A stretch of DNA of 64,000 nucleotides. Source: Daphnia pulex. Taxonomy: Eukaryota; Arthropoda; Branchiopoda; Diplostraca; Daphniidae. Every line of letters starts with the position of its first letter. Positions within the stretch are counted from its first letter, which is position 1. The stretch spans positions 3,224,001 to 3,288,000 of the forward strand of contig NC_060026.1 of NCBI RefSeq assembly GCF_021134715.1, given 5' to 3'. A program made the position numbers and the translations under genes. The notes under the pieces are model-generated. The model saw only the letters and a program-made list of their open reading frames with translations. It was not told the origin of the DNA and did not search any database. Shown piece by piece: positions 57,801-64,000 of the stretch.

Positions 57801-59309
57801 TCTATTTGACATCCGCACTTCCCAGGACGGATGTGTTTTCGCCTTATTGCCGGTCTTTTGTGAGACTCTGATGAGCCCAGAATCTTCCGTCCTTCCGGGA
57901 ATTATAGCAGCAGCAACTATAATGAATAACTATTGATTCATAAAGCGACCAGACCTTCCCCCGCCTCGGCCGCTATATATATCAATCCAGTCAAAGTATA
58001 CGTAATAAAAGTCGCAACAGAAAAATAATAATGGCCCTTTTTAATATTTTTAAGGAGAAACTTGTTGAGTGGCGACAGTATTAAATTGGAGACTTGATGA
58101 TTTCTTCGAGATTCTGTCGAATAATAAAATCACAGAATGCACAACTTCATGTTTTGACTTTATAAACAACTGAACTTAACCGGACGATCTAGGAGTCACA
58201 CCCACACAATACTAGATTGGTTTACAGTGGCACACTATAAGCTATAATCGAACCCGTTCATACTGGATTCTATCCACCAGCGTTTAATTTTGGAATCCCA
58301 ACTTTTCTTTCAAGTCGAGACATCAAATTAGCTATTGGACCGTCAATGGACGGATTTGTAACGGGTCGCTGGACACAACCTTTTTTAACTAGCAACGGAC
58401 TTTGAATTATCCTTGTGTAGTGCAGTTGATTTTAATTTTGTTTGGCTGATCGATCGCTTTCGAGATATTCAAATGAATTTATAACATGTCAACAAAGTTC
58501 TTGTTGAATTTCTCCTCTTTCAAGGAAACCATTCGAACTGCTCTGCGTGCTGTAATCAAGTTCTTAATGTATTCGAAAAAGCTTGTCGTTAATTCAAGTG
58601 AATCATTTTGGGATAGTATTGGGTTGCGAATTAATTTTCTTGGAAAAATGTCACATGACTCATTAAAAACTAAATGAATCGCCTTTCTATACGTGACTCA
58701 CCGTGTGCGGGGCCGAAAACATGTTTATTACCACGTATCTATTGACAAATGGAATGCCAGATATTGGTGCAACACAATCAAACCCGGCAACGATCTCCAG
58801 TTGCGTCGTCTTTCTAGTCTACATGCTGGGTAAACATGTTATTGATGACAGGTGCGCAGTATTATTATTACGATCTATTATTTCCCATTTACATTTTCCG
58901 AATTCAATCAAGAGGAATGCTCACAATCCTGCAATCAAATTTCTCGTGCATTTTTGTTCGATAGTTATCAAACAAACGAAGACGATCAAGTTGCGCACGC
59001 GCCATGGAATGGCAGAATTCAATAAAATATTTATTGCCAGCGTCAATCAGAATTCTTTCGCCTTATTTTTACAATGTTTTGTATCGCCAACAGCGACTGT
59101 TTGTTTGACAGAATTTACCGACTTACCGTAATAATTTAGCTCACTTTTGTTAAATTTCTTCCGCGTTTGGCAACGCCTTTCAACCAATGCCAACGAGTTA
59201 CACAATTGCTGCAGTGGCGCTAATGCCGGAAAACCCGTCAGCCGGAGGGGAGGAGGACTTTAGCCAGGGAAAAGGGAACACAGGGAATACAGTACGTCAA
59301 TGAAGCAAC
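54825..59309. other. 4.5 kb without a recognised gene
   Basis: May contain the 5' exon(s) and promoter of the RING gene and a long intron. Scattered frames (55821-56078 +, 57724-57467 -, 58703-59131 +) have no recognisable domain. It is rich in TATATA-type tracts, GGAAG/CCGGAA motifs and a GATGATGATGATGACC run at 57587. I see no RNA gene or mobile element. Confidence 0.35.
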
Positions 59310-61800
59310 ATGGCTACGGCTAGCTACAGGAGCAGGCAAACGGCTGCTCAAATGAAGGACGAAAAAAAAGATGGCAATGAAAAGGAGAATATTTGGTAAG
59401 TTGTCGTTCAACGCTTTAGGAAATGGTGAGCTAAACTTGGCCGTTGTTTGTCGAGCAAACCAGGTCTACTGTCATCATTTTATTTACTTGTAACAGCATG
59501 GGTGTGACAATCCTTAAAAATTTACTTTTTTGTTTGACTTTGCTACTTTTGTCTTCTGTACAATCACAACAAGTTCTTTAGCTGGAAGTTGATTTCTAAA
59601 AAAGTATCGTGGTCTTTCTAGTTGAAATAGTTTTTGTTTCTTTTTCTATCATGTAATTTCATTTACTAGTGAAACCTTACGTTGACAGCTGTCTGAAGGA
59701 TGATGAAATCACCATCTCATTTATCTTGATTTTGTTTGATATATTTATTTTTAGGCCATCTGTTTTGAGTGAAGTGCAACTGAAAGGAACCAACAAACTA
59801 TCTCCAAATCAGCAAGTTGTTGTCATTGGTGAGTCATAGTATCAATTATTGCTTCCTATCTGCAATTTTTCTTTAACGTTTTGAAAATGTCTCGTGGCAG
59901 GTGACCGAGAATCAGGGAAAACCACACTTGTTGCAAAGTTACAAGGCAATGTTGCTCCCAAAAAAGGTTCTGGCTTAGAATATGCTTACATTGATGTTAG
60001 GGATGAATACAGAGATGGTAAGTCAAGTTTTATCAAATGTCAAGAGTTTTTTGTCTCACTGACAACTCCCTTCGATTTCTATGATTATTTATCTCAAAAA
60101 TTATTCTGCTTTACAGATCACACTCACTTGGCTGTCTGGCTGCTAGACGGCGATGCGAATCAGGCTCACTTGTTACGCTATGCATTGACGGAGGAAACCT
60201 ATTCATCAACCCTTCTGATGCTGACCGTTTCGATGACAACCCCATGGGCTATGCTAGACCTGCTAGATCAGCTACAAGAGTGGACTTCTCTATTACAAGA
60301 TCATATAGACAAACTTCCCTTTTCAGCTGAAGCCATCAGGGAATATCAGCACAAATGTAACAATAGCAATTTTCCAATTTCTCCTTTGTGCTTGTCGAAT
60401 TGAGCGTTTTGTTTATTTCATCGGTAGATGTCCGGCGATGGCAAGAATACGTGGAACCGGGCGATGAACTGGAAACGGCTCAACTGAGGCGGACATCTCG
60501 TCATGTGGATGGAGAAGAGGAAGGCATGGATCACCTGTTTCCTCTTCCGGAAGGAGTCCTCACGCGCAATCTCGGCTTGGATATTGTCGTAGTCGTCACT
60601 AAGGTAAAGCCATGATTCCCGGTTCAACAGAACTTTTTGTTTTACGACGTTGACGTAATAACGGCCACCATTCTTTTTATATAGACTGACTACATGGCGA
60701 CGCTGGAAAAAGATCTGGACTACAAGGAAGAACATTTTGACTTTATCCAACAGCACCTGCGCAAATTTTGCCTGCAATACGGAGCCGCCTTGTTTTTATA
60801 CGTCGGTGAAAGAAGACAAGAATTGCGACTTGCTCTACAAATATCTTGTGCACAGAATATACGGTCTGGTGTTTCCCACTCCAGCCCTGGTGGTTGAAAA
60901 GGATGATGTTTTCATTCATGTATGTTTTATTCATCTACCTTGCGTTCTGCTTATTTTTTAACCGCAATTTCTTATGTTAGTCCTGCTGGATGAGATAACG
61001 ACAAGAAGATAGGTATTCTTTACGAGAACCTGCAGTCCATGAAACCGGACGATGATTATTCGGACGCCATCAATCGACCGACGGCGCGTAAACCGGCCCC
61101 GCGAGAGGCCGAGCTCCACGCCGAAGATGAACATAATTTTTTATCTCGTTTACTGCAACAATTGCAGCAGCAACAGCCAGCTCCTGTTGGCATCACGGGT
61201 GCAGTAAACGGTTCTACTGCGTCACCCACGGCCGCTGGCACAGGTGTCAATTCACCTTCTGCCGGGACGCCCATCCGAGGCGGAATTCAAGTCCAGAAAC
61301 CTGTCGATCGTCGTAGTTCCTCTTCGGCCATTCCTAATCAAGTACGTTGTCAACTAACTGATCGTTATTCTTTGATCGAATGCGGTTTAATCGATAGATG
61401 GATCCCACAAAGACTGGAATCAGCGGCACTTCCGAAGGCGTTTTGGCCAACTTCTTCAATTCCTTGTTGAAGAAGTCATCTTCGACAGCCTCGCCAACAG
61501 GAATGCTTACACCTGGAGGTAATTTCCGCAATGCATCTATTTTTCGAATGACACATTTTGATTGACTGAAACGAAATTGAATTGTAGATCGAGTCAACGT
61601 ACCCAACTCTGGCGCTCCAGCGTCTGAAAGTGAAGGCTCTCCGGTTCCTGGTTCTCCCGACAAGCTGAAACTTGGTCAGTCGACCGGGAGAAGTGGCCGC
61701 TGAGCTAGACCGGTTGGCCCAATCCGCTTCTTCCCGGCTCAATCCAATACCATCAGTGCCCGTCTCGACCAATGTGGATAACTCTTCATCCGACTGCTGA
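59310..61800 (+). CDS. dlic: Cytoplasmic dynein light intermediate chain, with four frame-breaking differences
   Basis: Exons 59310-59395, 59755-59828, 59901-60017, 60117-60356, 60428-60603, 60685-60919, 60981-61341, 61398-61518 and 61588-61800. [16 protein letters not shown] is the P-loop of the GTPase-like domain; [14 protein letters not shown]-type and [19 protein letters not shown] segments and the C-terminal [14 protein letters not shown] helix (adaptor binding) identify DYNC1LI. It links the dynein heavy chain to cargo adaptors. The reading frame breaks at an extra T in the run 60793-60797, a TCAT duplication at 60912-60919 by the exon 6 donor, TGG to TGA at 60991-60993 in the invariant PAGWDNDKK motif, and an extra G at 61686-61688. 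Exons 1-5 are clean. Either pseudogene decay or local consensus error. Confidence 0.9.
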
Positions 61801-62952
61801 TCTTGTTTAGCTGCACCTTTCTTTTTTTCGTTTCCCCTTTCTCTTTCACACCCGAAACTCAGATCGGCGTAATTGTTTATCCCCCCTTCCTAGATATTTT
61901 TTTTTTCTAATTTAATTCAAGTCACGCTATTTTGGAATTGGAAGCATTGGGTTCACAATCTTTTCCCTTCCATGTCTGCTCTTGTATTGTTCAATATTTT
62001 TTTTTAATTACGTGCCTAACCAACAAAGCCGGGCGTAATGCTAAAGGTAAAAACCCCAGACGCGAGCCAAGGGAGAGGTTAACTAATTAATTTAATAATT
62101 CTGCAGCTTATTCTATTCAACATTTCTGTAAATAACCAGAATGAGAAAACATCAACATGTCCTCAATCCTTTGATTTCCGTCTTGGATTTTTGTGTTGTT
62201 GCCGGTGAGTCCATGTAGTGCCACTCTCCGTGTAATTTGCTTGCAAACTGGCGGATGATCAAGTATTACGGCCCACTGAATATACATAGATAAACCAGTC
62301 TATCAAACCAAATTCCCCATTTTTTTTTCTGTAGATGGAAATCGAAGATGATTGGACGACAATTAATTTGTTTGTTTCATTTTTTGTTTCCATTTTTTTT
62401 CCTGCTTGTTATTCAAATTGTATTGATTTAATTACTTTTTTGGGAAATTCAAATCTCAAAAAGGGTTAGGCAAAAAAAAAACTATCTTTGTTTACTTATT
62501 GATGGGCGGCCACATTGGCAGCTCCATCTCTATTTTCACGCTTTCAGCTGCGGCAAATCTTTCAGACGTTGGTAAAAAAAAAGTTAGTGGAAATCAATGA
62601 ATAAATTCTGTTTTGAATCATGGAAGCTTATTCTGAACGCTGTTTTTTTATTTTATTTTATTTGATGAAACGATAGGGATTTATAAAGCTTGGCAACGTT
62701 GCATCGTTCACCGGATGTTCCCCTTCCTTCTTTCGTAAACGTTTCTGGCTTGGCTTGGCTTGGCTTGGCTATTCAGATTTAGCCATCAGTTGGTTGAGAG
62801 CATTTTTCTCTTGGCTCGCGGAAAGTGTCAAGTCTTTTCTCATTCGAAGTGTTATCTAAGAAGGTTTGCCCATTTCACAGTTGGTAAGTTATTAATAATT
62901 GTTTAGTTGTTGAGTCTGTGCTAATTTTAAGTTTATAACATTACAGTGTTTG
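61801..62952. other. 3' region of dlic and promoter of Tudor gene
   Basis: T-rich 3' UTR-like sequence and then a likely 5' UTR with an intron: GT at 62884 to AG at 62946, ending just before the Tudor start codon. AATAAA occurs at 62600. No other gene seen. Confidence 0.4.
62746..62770 (+). repeat. TGGCT microsatellite
   Basis: Five perfect TGGCT units upstream of the Tudor-domain gene. Confidence 0.85.
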
Positions 62953-64000
62953 ATGCGAATACAGCAACTGTTGAACATGGCCGGAGCTAACATGTTGGTC
63001 CACGTGACGCACATTGACGATTCCGTTCGTGGACGGCAAGGCCCGTGTGTCTACTTTTGGGGTATGGAGTTGGTCAACGATGCTGAAGTTCAATTCATCG
63101 ACTACGGAAACAGTCTGCTGATACCGCGCTGCAAAATTTTGGCTCCTGTAGAAGGGTTGACTTGCTTACGAAATCCTTATGGCTTTCATTGCAAGATTGA
63201 TGGTGGTGTGATGCAGTCTATTCCCAACTGGCGCGAACTCGTTAATGAAAATCAGATTTCAGCTATTCAAAAGCAGTATACTTATATGCATCAAGCTCTG
63301 CCAGTTGCAAACAGTCAAGTGCAGTTAACTTGTGTTGTTGACCCAACCAGTTTCTATGTTCAGCTATCAGCTAACTCTACTATTCTTAATGAATTGGTTG
63401 AGAAATTGAATCTAGTTGACTGTGGTATGTTTATTTCTGTTGTTTACTCTATTTCGTCCATCTAAATTTTTTTTTCTTTTATCTAGATGAACTTAAACCA
63501 TTCATTCAAAACGCAAAGCCCGGCTCTGCTTGTGTGGTGCAGTATGAAGAAGACAGCCAATGGAATCGTGGACAAGTTCTTCAGTTGAGCGACCCCCCTG
63601 CCACGATCCAACTAGTCACTGTAAAACCAATTTCACAGTTGAAGCGAATGGTCCCGCGCTTCATGCAGTGTCCTCAGTTGGTAAATTCAATTTCTTTCTT
63701 CCATACTTATGCACCACATCTTAAACGTAATTTTCTTTAAGACTTGGCACTCGAGATTGAAGGGAGTCAAGAAGATGACTTCCGGACCTGTCAATCTGGA
63801 ACCCCAGAAACACATTGCTGCCTGCTTTTTAACTGGACAATCGCTTTCAGCATTGTTTCATTCTACTAGTCCAGGTAAAAGTTTAGATTTTTTATTTATA
63901 AAGAGTGAATGCAAGTATTCAGTTCATTTTTCTTAAAATTTAGATGGAAATAATGGGGTGTTTGAAGCGGGTTTCAATGTTCCTGGTGATGTTGCAAACT
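62953..64000 (+). CDS. Tudor-domain protein, N-terminal part (3' end outside window)
   Basis: Exons 62953-63424, 63487-63680, 63742-63874 and 63944-beyond, all in frame. The first Tudor core is VHVTHIDDSVRGRQ to EVQFIDYGNSLLIPRCKI, with the aromatic and acidic residues (FIDYGN) that recognise dimethyl-arginine; its staphylococcal-nuclease-like flank follows (LRNPYGFHCKI). A second extended Tudor module begins VQLTCVVDPTSFYVQLS and continues QYEEDSQWNRGQVLQL. Proteins with several such modules act in germline granules and the piRNA pathway by binding methylated Piwi proteins. The gene continues past the window; the number of Tudor repeats is unknown. The start is the first ATG after the 5' UTR intron. 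Confidence 0.82.

Overview
The window is animal nuclear DNA from an arthropod. It has short GT-AG introns (often 50-70 bp), AT-rich spacers, replication-dependent histone genes ending in stem-loops, an arthropod-type parkin, and a decayed tyrosine-rich YYTT-repeat secreted-protein gene of a kind I associate with cladocerans. A Daphnia-like crustacean is my inference; nothing in the sequence proves the species.

Layout. 1-11.2 kb is a compact block of housekeeping genes: the 3' end of FANCD2 (+), ARFRP1 (-) head to head with an OSER1-like gene (+), MPHOSPH6 (-), an FBXO25/FBXO32 (atrogin) F-box gene (+) and a TMEM14 gene (+). 12.5-37.8 kb is a large palindrome. Two histone quartets (H3, H4, H2B, H2A; no H1) lie in inverted arms at 12506-23727 and 32429-37770. 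Without one 5,880-bp insertion the left arm is 5,342 bp, exactly the length of the right arm. I count six substitutions, all in the outer ~310 bp around H3. The insertion is a complete 5,868-bp non-LTR retrotransposon (14665-20532) with two open ORFs and a 12-bp target-site duplication. It sits at the predicted H2B transcription start in the same orientation as H2B, so the H2B core promoter now abuts the 5' end of the element and H2B lies downstream of its 3' end.

The 8.7-kb spacer between the arms holds mobile and decayed DNA: two copies of a ~0.5-kb dispersed repeat; a 4.17-kb LTR element with LTRs identical by eye, a 5-bp TSD and only a gag-like ORF; a 323-bp piggyBac-type MITE with TTAA flanks; and the broken tyrosine-rich gene, whose TATA/initiator looks intact.

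38.5-64 kb returns to host genes: parkin (+), SEC63 (-), an SLC16 monocarboxylate transporter (+), an ankyrin/SOCS-box protein (+), a membrane RING-finger protein (-), dynein light intermediate chain (+, with four reading-frame breaks in its 3' half) and the start of a Tudor-domain gene (+). About 7.7 kb of 51.1-59.3 kb has no gene I can recognise.

The two arms together give two complete core-histone sets from divergent H3/H4 and H2B/H2A promoters. FANCD2 (DNA repair), parkin (mitochondrial quality control), SEC63 (ER translocation), ARFRP1 (Golgi) and dynein LIC (transport) are unrelated neighbours, each with its own promoter. Exon limits were read from splice signals and frame continuity and were not checked against transcripts.
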